Assembly: GCA_902783355.1 (NCBI GenBank)
Contig: CACZQQ010000377.1
Span: forward strand, 1-8,108
Reading direction: 5' to 3'
Origin: an uncultured bacterium
GTDB taxonomy: Bacteria > Verrucomicrobiota > Lentisphaeria > Oligosphaerales > Oligosphaeraceae
Length of the DNA: 8,108 bases
The position numbers and the translations under genes are program-made. Shown piece after piece: positions 1-5,767 of this stretch (positions are counted from its first letter, which is position 1; every line of letters begins with the position of its first letter). The notes beneath the pieces are model-generated. The model saw only the letters and a program-made list of their open reading frames with translations, did no database searches and had not been told where the DNA came from.

Positions 1-1231
1 CCTCGCGGGGGTTCACGCCGTACCTCTTGATGAACTCGCGCACGACGGGCTCCGAGAAGCCGTAGATGAGCCTGGAGCCGACATGCTGCGCGTTGCCGCC
101 GGCGGGCAGCGTGTGCGTCCGGATGGAGAAGGCGATGCCGTCGATGGCGGGATAGAGGGTGTACAGTTCGTCGACGAGGGCCTTGAGGCGGTCGCGGTTC
201 CCCTTGAAGGCGTATTCGGGCACGCCGATGGCGTAGCGCGTGTAGTCGCCGAAGCGCACGATGAAGGAGATGGGGCCGCCCCACTGGCGGCCGCCCCAAT
301 GGTGCGAGAAGCCGCCGAGGCCGTTGCGCACGAGGCAGGGGTCGAGGTCGCCGAAGAGGAGGATCTCGCCGCAGGTGAAGAGATCGACCGGCGTGCCGTC
401 GTCGTATTCGGCGGTGATGCTGCCCACGCCGTCCGGATCGATGCCCACCAGCTGGTCGGTCACCTTGCTGACGAACTTGATGCAGGGGTTCTCGATCTGC
501 AGGTCGTCGAAGACCATGAGGGCCTTGTAGCTCTTCGCGCCTGCGGGCGCGGGAATGACGGAGAGGGTGTAGGGCTTCTCGTAGGGCTCGAAGTCGTGGT
601 TGTGCATGCCCGTGTAGATCTGGACCTGCTCGGCGGTCAGCTTGGGCACGGTCGAAATCTTCAGCACAATCCTGCGGATGGGGCGAGCCAGCTCCTGCGG
701 CGGCCGGCGCGCGAGGCGGTGCTCCCAATGCCGTTCGTCGGGAATGGAGGTGTCGCGGAAGGGCCACTCGCCGTACTGCTCGGCCCATTCGGTGCCCAGC
801 GGCCAGTGGTAGCCGCCGCATGTGTCGAAGACAGGCTCCCAATAGTAGAGTTGCATGCCCATCTCGTGGCAGACCTTGAGATACTCCGCCAGGACGTCGT
901 AGTGGGAGAGCGTATACACGCCGCCCGCGCCGCCGTTGGGCCGGATGCCCTTGTAGAAGCGGCGCAGCTTGGAGCCCGGATAGTAGACCACGCCGCCCGT
1001 CGCGCGGAAGTAGAGCTTGCGGATGCCCGCGTCGTAGGCCATCTTGACGCGCTCGCGCAGCAGCTCCTTGCTCATGCCCTCCGGGCCGAGGCCGTGGTTG
1101 GTGGTGTCGAGGATGTCCACCGCCTGGCTCAGAAGCACCGGCGGCATGTCCAGCGGCTTCACCTCTTCGGCGTGCAGGAAGGAAAGCAGACTCGCGACGG
1201 CGAGCAGGAGGGCGATGGGCTTCAAGTGCAT
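1..1231 (-). CDS. Secreted TIM-barrel glycosylhydrolase-like protein (3' end beyond window)
   Basis: 410 codons are visible, reading from 1231 down to the left edge without a stop, so the C-terminus is missing. The N-terminus is a clear Sec signal peptide: Lys4, a hydrophobic stretch at residues 6-19, and a probable cut after L-H-A at residue 21. Residues about 55-135 look like the first beta/alpha units of a barrel (MAYDAGIRKLYFRAT, then CHEMGMQLYYWEP). A beta-rich segment of roughly 170 residues follows (about 160-330), and the barrel resumes at about 335-405 with PEYAF, a helix, and DGIAFSIRTHT. That last motif resembles family-10-like (GHL10-type) glycosylhydrolases of Planctomycetes and Lentisphaerae. 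Substrate and catalytic residues are unknown. The start is supported by AAGGAG (1237-1242) five bases upstream and by a good promoter. It is probably a single-gene unit downstream of the flavin reductase gene. The glycosidase call is by resemblance only. Confidence 0.85.
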   Translation of the reverse strand, partial: MHLKPIALLLAVASLLSFLHAEEVKPLDMPPVLLSQAVDILDTTNHGLGPEGMSKELLRERVKMAYDAGIRKLYFRATGGVVYYPGSKLRRFYKGIRPNGGAGGVYTLSHYDVLAEYLKVCHEMGMQLYYWEPVFDTCGGYHWPLGTEWAEQYGEWPFRDTSIPDERHWEHRLARRPPQELARPIRRIVLKISTVPKLTAEQVQIYTGMHNHDFEPYEKPYTLSVIPAPAGAKSYKALMVFDDLQIENPCIKFVSKVTDQLVGIDPDGVGSITAEYDDGTPVDLFTCGEILLFGDLDPCLVRNGLGGFSHHWGGRQWGGPISFIVRFGDYTRYAIGVPEYAFKGNRDRLKALVDELYTLYPAIDGIAFSIRTHTLPAGGNAQHVGSRLIYGFSEPVVREFIKRYGVNPRE

Positions 1232-1290
1232 GGGGACTCCTTGTTTCTGTTGGACTTGGTGATGAACGGTCTTTTTGCGAAACCGCAGAA

Positions 1291-1319
1291 AATATAACCT
1301 AACTTCGCCAATACGGCAA
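1291..1319 (-). promoter_or_regulatory. Promoter of the left-edge secreted protein gene
   Basis: On the minus strand, TTGCCG (1314-1319) and TATATT (1291-1296) are separated by exactly 17 bases, a good match to a housekeeping sigma-70 type promoter. The start of transcription would be near 1284, giving a leader of about 50 bases with the AAGGAG ribosome site near its end. The -35 box overlaps one arm of an inverted repeat (1316-1337), so repression or activation there is plausible. Confidence 0.6.
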
Positions 1320-1351
1320 ATTCTCGCGGGAATTTGCAGGGGTTGCCTGCA
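1316..1351. repeat. Two overlapping inverted repeats: candidate operator or terminator
   Basis: GCAAATTC (1316-1323) and GAATTTGC (1330-1337) form a perfect 8-bp inverted repeat around a 6-base loop. TGCAGG (1335-1340) and CCTGCA (1346-1351) form a second, overlapping 6-bp repeat with a 5-base loop. They lie between the flavin reductase stop (1376) and the promoter of the next minus-strand gene. No T-run follows on either strand, so factor-independent termination is not well supported. The first repeat overlaps the -35 box, which favours an operator. The two hairpins share bases and cannot both form fully. Confidence 0.45.
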
Positions 1352-1375
1352 GGCCGCGACGACGACGGCGGGCCG

Positions 1376-1972
1376 TCACCTGCGCACGATGGGGCCGGGC
1401 TTGCGGCGGACGGAGAAGCCGAAGTGGCCGATGCACCGCCCGAACTCGTAGTAGTGGCCGTGGGCGTACGCGAGAAGCCCCGCCTTGTCGATGTCAAGGC
1501 GCCCCTTCTCGTCCACAATATCGCTATCTACTTGCACTGCAAGTATTTGCGCAATAAACAGGTCATGGCTGCCCAAGGCCAGACGCTGCGCGACGCGGCA
1601 CTCCATCGCGATGGGGCACTCCGCCACGAGCGGCGCCGCCACCTGAGACCCCTTCAGGGCGGTCAGGCGGCACTTCGCGAACTTGTCCACGTCGCGTCCG
1701 GAGAGGACGCCGCAGGCGTCCACGGCGGCCGCGAGGCGTGCGGAGGGGACGTTGACGGTGAACTCGCCGCTGCCGCAAATCAGCCCGTAGCTGTGGCGCT
1801 CGGGGCGCACGGAGATGCTCAGCATGGGCGGCTCGGAGCAGACGATGCCCGTCCAGGCGACCGTCAGCAGGTTGGCGGTGCCTTTGCCGACATCGCCGCA
1901 GCCGACGAGCACCGCAGGGACGGGCGAGAGCATCGTGCCCGCCTTCCAGATGGTCTTCCTCCGCTCCGCCAT
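1376..1972 (-). CDS. Flavin reductase-like FMN-binding protein (flavoredoxin type)
   Basis: A 198-residue protein that I assign to the flavin reductase-like split-barrel family (PF01613 type). Members bind FMN and either reduce flavin with NAD(P)H or pass electrons as flavoredoxins. The family pattern is visible: a Val/Pro-rich first strand (residues 14-24), NLLTVAWTGIVCSEPPML with the following SISVRPERHSY (about 34-62, the typical flavin-contact region), and a C-terminus (about 168-194) with AYAHGHYYEFG then IGHFGFSVRRK, typical of the clostridial/Desulfovibrio-like branch. No signal peptide; cytoplasmic. It begins 9 bases after the galE stop, and the galE TAG runs into GGG about 9 bases before this ATG, so the genes are probably translationally coupled. 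An internal promoter in the 3' part of galE may also serve it. The electron donor and partner cannot be told; the pairing with galE is functionally unexplained. Confidence 0.92.
   Translation of the reverse strand: MAERRKTIWKAGTMLSPVPAVLVGCGDVGKGTANLLTVAWTGIVCSEPPMLSISVRPERHSYGLICGSGEFTVNVPSARLAAAVDACGVLSGRDVDKFAKCRLTALKGSQVAAPLVAECPIAMECRVAQRLALGSHDLFIAQILAVQVDSDIVDEKGRLDIDKAGLLAYAHGHYYEFGRCIGHFGFSVRRKPGPIVRR
1529..1545. repeat. 17-bp perfect palindrome inside the flavin reductase gene
   Basis: TACTTGCACTGCAAGTA reads the same on both strands apart from the central base (8 + 1 + 8). It lies in the coding sequence at about codons 143-148, within an A+T-rich patch (about 1515-1560) that stands out from the GC-rich gene. 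It looks like a binding site for a dimeric regulator, but nothing here shows that a protein binds it. As RNA it could form only a tight hairpin, since a single-base loop must open by a few pairs. Confidence 0.5.
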
Positions 1973-1981
1973 GCCGCCGCC

Positions 1982-2986
1982 CTATTTGCAGTTCTGCTGC
2001 CAGCGCCACGCGTCGCGGCACATGTCCTCAAGCGTCTTGCCGGCGGTCCAGCCGAGAAGCCTGCGCGCCTTGTCGGGCACGGCGTAGCATTCGGCCACGT
2101 CGCCCGGCCGCCGCGGCGCCATTATATAAGGTACAGGGACATTGTTGACGCGCTGGAAGGTCTCGACCATCTCAAGCACGCTGTAGCCGGTGCCCGTGCC
2201 CAGGTTGAAGACCTCCACGCCGTCGTGCTTCTCGGCGTAGCGGAGGGCCGCCAGATGGCCGCGCGCCAGGTCGACGACGTGGATGTAGTCGCGCACGCCG
2301 GTGCCGTCCTTCGTGGGGTAGTCGTTGCCGAAGATGGAGAGCTGCTTGCGGATGCCTGCGGCGGTCTGGGTGATGTAGGGCAGCAGGTTGTTGGGGATGC
2401 CGTTGGGCTTCTCGCCGATGAGGCCGCTCTCGTGGGCGCCGATGGGATTGAAATAGCGCAGGATGGAGATGGCCATCGACGGCTCCGCCTTGCCGACACC
2501 CTGCAGAATCTGCTCGATCATGTATTTCGTCCAGCCGTAGGGGTTTGTGCAGTTGCCGGTGGGGGATTCCTCCGAATAGGGGGCGGGGCTGTTGGAGCCG
2601 TAGACGGTGGCGGAGGAGCTGAAGATGAAGCGCCTGCAGCCGTGGCGGCGCATGGCCTCCAGAACCGTCAGCGCGGAATCCAGGTTGTTGCGGTAGTATT
2701 CCAGCGGCTTGGCGACCGATTCGCCTACCGCCTTGAAGCCGGCGAAGTGGATGACCGCGCCGATGTCGTAGTGGCTGAAGAGCGTCTCCACGGCCGCCGT
2801 GTCGCAGACATTCGCGTGGACGAAGGCGGGATGCACGCCCGTAATCTGCGCGATGCGGTCGACGACGGTGATCTCGCTGTTGGAAAGGTCGTCCGCGATG
2901 ACGACCTCGCAGCCGTTCTGGATGAGTTCGACGGCGGTATGGGAGCCGATGAAGCCGGCGCCGCCGGTCAGAAGCACGTAGGACAT
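1982..2986 (-). CDS. galE: UDP-glucose 4-epimerase
   Basis: A 334-residue protein, the normal length for GalE, which interconverts UDP-galactose and UDP-glucose with bound NAD. It serves the Leloir pathway and supplies UDP-galactose for surface polysaccharides. Visible features: the Rossmann NAD site GGAGFIGSH (8-16), the ADDLSN strand end (31-36) that holds the adenosine ribose, HFAG (80-83), SSSATVYG (123-130) with the catalytic Ser, the catalytic pair Tyr150 and Lys154 in YGWTK, RYFNPIGAH (177-185), and DYIHVVDLA (233-241). It is cytoplasmic. The start at 2986 has AGGAG (2994-2998) seven bases upstream. It leads a two-gene unit with the flavin reductase gene and is divergent from the tyrosine phosphatase gene. 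Near its 3' end (2121-2129) lies an A+T-rich patch with a promoter-like sequence. The identification is secure. Confidence 0.97.
   Translation of the reverse strand: MSYVLLTGGAGFIGSHTAVELIQNGCEVVIADDLSNSEITVVDRIAQITGVHPAFVHANVCDTAAVETLFSHYDIGAVIHFAGFKAVGESVAKPLEYYRNNLDSALTVLEAMRRHGCRRFIFSSSATVYGSNSPAPYSEESPTGNCTNPYGWTKYMIEQILQGVGKAEPSMAISILRYFNPIGAHESGLIGEKPNGIPNNLLPYITQTAAGIRKQLSIFGNDYPTKDGTGVRDYIHVVDLARGHLAALRYAEKHDGVEVFNLGTGTGYSVLEMVETFQRVNNVPVPYIMAPRRPGDVAECYAVPDKARRLLGWTAGKTLEDMCRDAWRWQQNCK
2121..2148 (-). promoter_or_regulatory. Possible internal promoter in galE for the flavin reductase gene
   Basis: The minus strand carries a perfect TATAAT (2121-2126) preceded, after 16 bases, by TCAACA (2143-2148; four of six matches to TTGACA). 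The patch also holds the palindrome TTATATAA (2122-2129). It lies about 150 bases upstream of the flavin reductase start, so it could transcribe that gene apart from galE. A consensus -10 box is unexpected in such GC-rich coding sequence, but the codons Pro-Tyr-Ile-Met can also explain it. Confidence 0.35.
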
Positions 2987-3089
2987 GGTCTCTCTCCTGA
3001 TGATGGGGCTTGTTCTCCGAAATCCACGATAATGTACCCCAAATCCCGCGCTTTTCGCTCGCGCACGTCATTTTTCTCAATTCAGGCCT

Positions 3090-3095
3090 TATAGT
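3090..3095 (+). promoter_or_regulatory. Candidate -10 box just upstream of the phosphatase start
   Basis: TATAGT ends only six bases before the ATG at 3102, so transcription from it would begin at or next to the A of the ATG. The -35 region about 17 bases upstream is poor (GTCATT, 3067-3072). The rest of the 115-base divergent spacer (2987-3101) holds only weak -10-like sequence for galE on the minus strand, around 3029-3036 (CATTAT/TACATT). Confidence 0.4.
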
Positions 3096-3101
3096 ATTGC
3101 C

Positions 3102-3584
3102 ATGCTCACGCCGGATGACATCACGACCCTCCTCTTCGTCTGCCACGGGAACATCTGCCGCTCCCCCATGGCCGAATGCCGCATGGCGCAGCTGCTCGCA
3201 GAGGCGGGCGTGACGCGCTACCGCGTCCTCTCGCGGGCGACCAGCACGGAGGAGCTCGGAAACCCCATCTACCCGCCCGCAAGGCGGACCCTCATGGCGC
3301 ACCGCGTCCCCATGCCGCCCCACCGCGCCACGCGACTCGCCCCCGCCGACGTGGACGACGCCACCCTCCTCGTCGCGATGGACAGGGCCAACGTCGCTAA
3401 CATGCTCCGACTCTTCCCGCAGGAGAAACGCGACTTCGTCCTGCGGCACAGCGCCCTCCTGCTTTCCTTCGCGGGCGAGCCCGACGCCGAAGTCGCAGAC
3501 CCGTGGTACTCGGACGACTTCGAGACCACTTGGCACGACATCGACCGCGGCTGCCGCGGCCTCCTGAAATTCCTCCTTGAATAA
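3102..3584 (+). CDS. Low-molecular-weight protein tyrosine phosphatase
   Basis: A 160-residue cytoplasmic enzyme of the LMW-PTP family, which hydrolyses phosphotyrosine through a cysteinyl-phosphate intermediate. The signature loop C-x5-R-S is present as CHGNICRS with nucleophile Cys14, Arg20 and Ser21. The general-acid loop DPWY is at residues 133-136 (Asp133). Length and motif order match the family. Bacterial relatives include Wzb/Etp, which dephosphorylate tyrosine autokinases that control exopolysaccharide export, and arsenate reductases of the ArsC type. The DPWY loop and absence of the extra redox cysteines favour phosphatase over arsenate reductase. No tyrosine kinase gene is in the window, so the substrate is unknown. 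There is no convincing Shine-Dalgarno sequence, and a -10-like box sits just before the ATG. The next gene starts 16 bases after its stop, so the two are probably co-transcribed. Confidence 0.95.
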   Translation: MLTPDDITTLLFVCHGNICRSPMAECRMAQLLAEAGVTRYRVLSRATSTEELGNPIYPPARRTLMAHRVPMPPHRATRLAPADVDDATLLVAMDRANVANMLRLFPQEKRDFVLRHSALLLSFAGEPDAEVADPWYSDDFETTWHDIDRGCRGLLKFLLE

Positions 3585-3600
3585 CCATAACTAACTGAAA

Positions 3601-5652
3601 ATGAACTACTTAAAGCAATTGCGATTCCGCCAGGTCCACCTCGACTTCCACACGTCGCCGCTCATCGACGGCATCGGCGAGGCCTTCGACCGCAAGGCGT
3701 GGCAGGAGACCCTCAAGGCCGCCCACGTGGATTCGATCACCCTCTTCTCCACCTGCCACCACGGCTACTGCTACCACCCCACCAAGGTGGGCCGCATGCA
3801 CCCCGGCCTCAAGTTCAACCTGCTGCGCGAACAGATGGACGCCTGCCATGAAATCGGCGTCAGGACGCCCGTCTACATCTCCGCGGGCTTCAGCCAATGG
3901 CAGTACGAAGCGCACCCCGAGTGGCTCATGAAGTCCTACAACGACGACCTGCACCTCCACCAGACCGATCCGCTGAACGCCTGCTTCCGCAAGCTGTGCT
4001 TCAACACGCCCTATCTGGACTACCTCTGCGACCTGACGCGCGAAGTCGTCGAGATGTTCCCCGACGCCGACGGCGTCCTCCTCGACATCATCAACCAGCC
4101 GCAGTGCGTCTGCCAGCGCTGCCTGGAGGACATGGAGGCGCAGGGCCTCGACCCGCACAAGCCGGCCGACCGCCGCCGCTTCGGCGACCAGGTGCTCATG
4201 AACTACTACCGCCGCCTGACGGAGGCCGCAAGGTCGCGCGACCCCAAGATGCCCGTCTTCCACAACAGCGGCAACGTGACGCCCGGCAACAACGCGATCC
4301 TCCCCTACTTCAGCCACCTGGAGCTCGAATCGCTGCCCACCGGCGGCTGGGGCTACGACCACTATCCCATGTCCGCCGCCTACTGCCGAAAGCTGCCCTT
4401 CGACTTCCTCGGCATGACCGGCAAGTTCCACACCACATGGGGCGAATTCGGCGGCTTCAAGCACCCCAACGCCCTCAAGTACGAATGCGACGCCATGCTC
4501 GCCTACGGCTCCAAATGCAGCATCGGCGACCAGCTCCACCCCGACGGCAGGCTGGACGAATCCACCTACCGCCTCATCGGCCAGGCCTACGCCGACGTCG
4601 AAGAGAAGGAGCCTTGGTGCCGCGACGTCCAGAGCGCCGCCAACATCGCCATCCTCTCCAACTCCTCCTGCACCCTCAACGGCGCCATCCAGGGCGTCAA
4701 CGCCGCCCAGAACCACAGCGAGACAGGCGCCAACCGCCTCCTCCTCGAAAGCCACCTCTTCTTCGACTTCCTCGACTGCGAAATGCCCCTCGACGGATAC
4801 GACATGCTTGTCATGGCGGACGACATCCGCGTCACGCCCGCCCTCAAGGCCAAGGTGGACGCCTTCCTCGCGCGCGGCGGACGACTCGTCCTCTCCGGCA
4901 AGGCGGGCCTCTGGGCCGACAAGGACGGGTTCGCCTTCGACATCCAGGCCGAGGACGGCGGCGACAACGACGCCTTCCCCGACTACATCCAGGCGGCGCA
5001 GGCCTTTGCGCCCGATGGCGTGACGACCCCCTTCGTCATGTACGACGGCGCGCGGAAGATCCGCGCGAAGGCGGGCGCGGTCTCGCTGGGGCAGCTCTAC
5101 CTCCCCTATTTCACGCGCGCCTACAACCACTTCTGCAGCCACCAGCACACGCCCTTCCGGCCGGAGCCCTCCGGCTACGACGCGGGCGTCCTCTCGAAGC
5201 AGATCCTCTACTTCGCGCACCCCGTCTTCAAGCTCTACAACGACTATGGCAGCGTGATCCTCAAGCACTTCGTGGCGGCCGCAATCAAGCAACTCCTTGG
5301 AGATAAACTAGTTACAGAGACAAACCTGCCCTCGCAGGGGCGCGTCACCCTCATGCACCAGCCGCAGGAGAAGCGCTACGTCCTCCACCTGCTCTACGCC
5401 AATACGGTCCTGCGCGGCTGCGAGACGCCCTCCCCCGGCCACGCCATCCGCCCCACCAGGCCCATCGAGGTCATCGAAGAGCTCAACCCGCTGCCAAACG
5501 TCACGGCGGCCGTCCGACTGCCCGCGGAAGTCAAGCGGATCACGCTGGAGCCGCAGGGGACAGCGCTGCCGCTGCAGCGTGACGCGCAGGGCCGCTACCG
5601 CATCGCCCTCCCCGAACTCACCTGCCACCAGATGGTCGTCTTCGCCTACTGA
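3601..5652 (+). CDS. Cytoplasmic GHL6/GH42-like glycoside hydrolase, possible alpha-L-fucosidase
   Basis: A 683-residue protein without a signal peptide. Residues about 8-340 form a predicted TIM barrel. The start (RQVHLDFHTSP, 10-20) and the segment VDSITLFSTCHHGYCYHP (43-60), then DACHEIGVRTPVYISAGF (80-97), match the hypothetical glycosyl hydrolase 6 (GHL6) type. Acidic residues at barrel-strand ends are catalytic candidates: Asp162 in GVLLDI, Glu241/Glu243 in LELES, Glu282 in WGEF. A cysteine cluster CVCQRC (169-174) could bind metal. Residues about 345-565 look like a GH42-type trimerization (flavodoxin-like) domain (ANIAILSNSS; DMLVMADDIRVTPALKAKVDAFLARGGRLV in two parts, 401-430), and about 580-683 a beta-sandwich. 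GH151 fucosidases seem the nearest characterised relatives from memory; the substrate is unproven. The ATG is preceded by A-rich sequence with no Shine-Dalgarno site, 16 bases after the phosphatase stop, suggesting coupling. Confidence 0.93.
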   Translation: MNYLKQLRFRQVHLDFHTSPLIDGIGEAFDRKAWQETLKAAHVDSITLFSTCHHGYCYHPTKVGRMHPGLKFNLLREQMDACHEIGVRTPVYISAGFSQWQYEAHPEWLMKSYNDDLHLHQTDPLNACFRKLCFNTPYLDYLCDLTREVVEMFPDADGVLLDIINQPQCVCQRCLEDMEAQGLDPHKPADRRRFGDQVLMNYYRRLTEAARSRDPKMPVFHNSGNVTPGNNAILPYFSHLELESLPTGGWGYDHYPMSAAYCRKLPFDFLGMTGKFHTTWGEFGGFKHPNALKYECDAMLAYGSKCSIGDQLHPDGRLDESTYRLIGQAYADVEEKEPWCRDVQSAANIAILSNSSCTLNGAIQGVNAAQNHSETGANRLLLESHLFFDFLDCEMPLDGYDMLVMADDIRVTPALKAKVDAFLARGGRLVLSGKAGLWADKDGFAFDIQAEDGGDNDAFPDYIQAAQAFAPDGVTTPFVMYDGARKIRAKAGAVSLGQLYLPYFTRAYNHFCSHQHTPFRPEPSGYDAGVLSKQILYFAHPVFKLYNDYGSVILKHFVAAAIKQLLGDKLVTETNLPSQGRVTLMHQPQEKRYVLHLLYANTVLRGCETPSPGHAIRPTRPIEVIEELNPLPNVTAAVRLPAEVKRITLEPQGTALPLQRDAQGRYRIALPELTCHQMVVFAY

Positions 5653-5681
5653 GGACGCGCCCTCCGGCGCTTTGCCGCCGC

Positions 5682-5728
5682 CAAGCGAGCCTTCAGGGGG
5701 TTCGGGGGGCTTGCCCCCCCGTCGCTTG
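5682..5728. repeat. Nested inverted repeat in the convergent spacer
   Basis: GGGGGG (5704-5709) and CCCCCC (5714-5719) form a perfect stem around the tetraloop CTTG. An outer 7-bp pair, CAAGCGA (5682-5688) and TCGCTTG (5722-5728), encloses it. A further short repeat, CGGC/GCCG, lies at 5665-5677. The compound, G-rich layout is like dispersed intergenic REP-type elements and may also help end transcription from the plus-strand glycosidase gene, which stops at 5652. Confidence 0.55.
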
Positions 5729-5734
5729 CAACAA

Positions 5735-5756
5735 CCCGGCGGCAACTCCCGCCGGG
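5735..5756. terminator. Hairpin, probable two-way terminator
   Basis: CCCGGCGG (5735-5742) and CCGCCGGG (5749-5756) form a perfect 8-bp GC stem with a 6-base loop, between two genes that converge. For the minus-strand propeller gene (stop at 5768-5770) the stem begins 11 bases after the stop and is followed by TTGTTGC. For the plus-strand gene it is followed, after a few bases, by CTCTTTC. Neither T-run is strong, so efficiency is uncertain. Confidence 0.55.
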
Positions 5757-5767
5757 CGGCCGCTCTT

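Noticed and set aside
83..1297. 404-codon plus-strand ORF
   Set aside because: It lies opposite the signal-peptide-bearing secreted enzyme and has the low-complexity Ala/Val/Gly/Asp/Glu/His composition of antisense reading in GC-rich DNA.
1334..3094. 586-codon plus-strand ORF
   Set aside because: It runs antisense through flavin reductase and galE, both firmly identified, and across their junctions; its translation shows no domain.
2172..3536. 454-codon minus-strand ORF
   Set aside because: It overlaps galE in another frame and the phosphatase on the opposite strand; composition is Arg/His-rich shadow sequence.
3610..5292. 560-codon minus-strand ORF
   Set aside because: Antisense to the GHL6-like glycosidase throughout; repetitive Val/Glu/Gly/Ala translation typical of GC3-driven shadows.
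3897..5306. 469-codon plus-strand ORF in another frame of the glycosidase gene
   Set aside because: Arg/Pro-rich translation with no recognisable fold; the overlapping frame has clear domain motifs.
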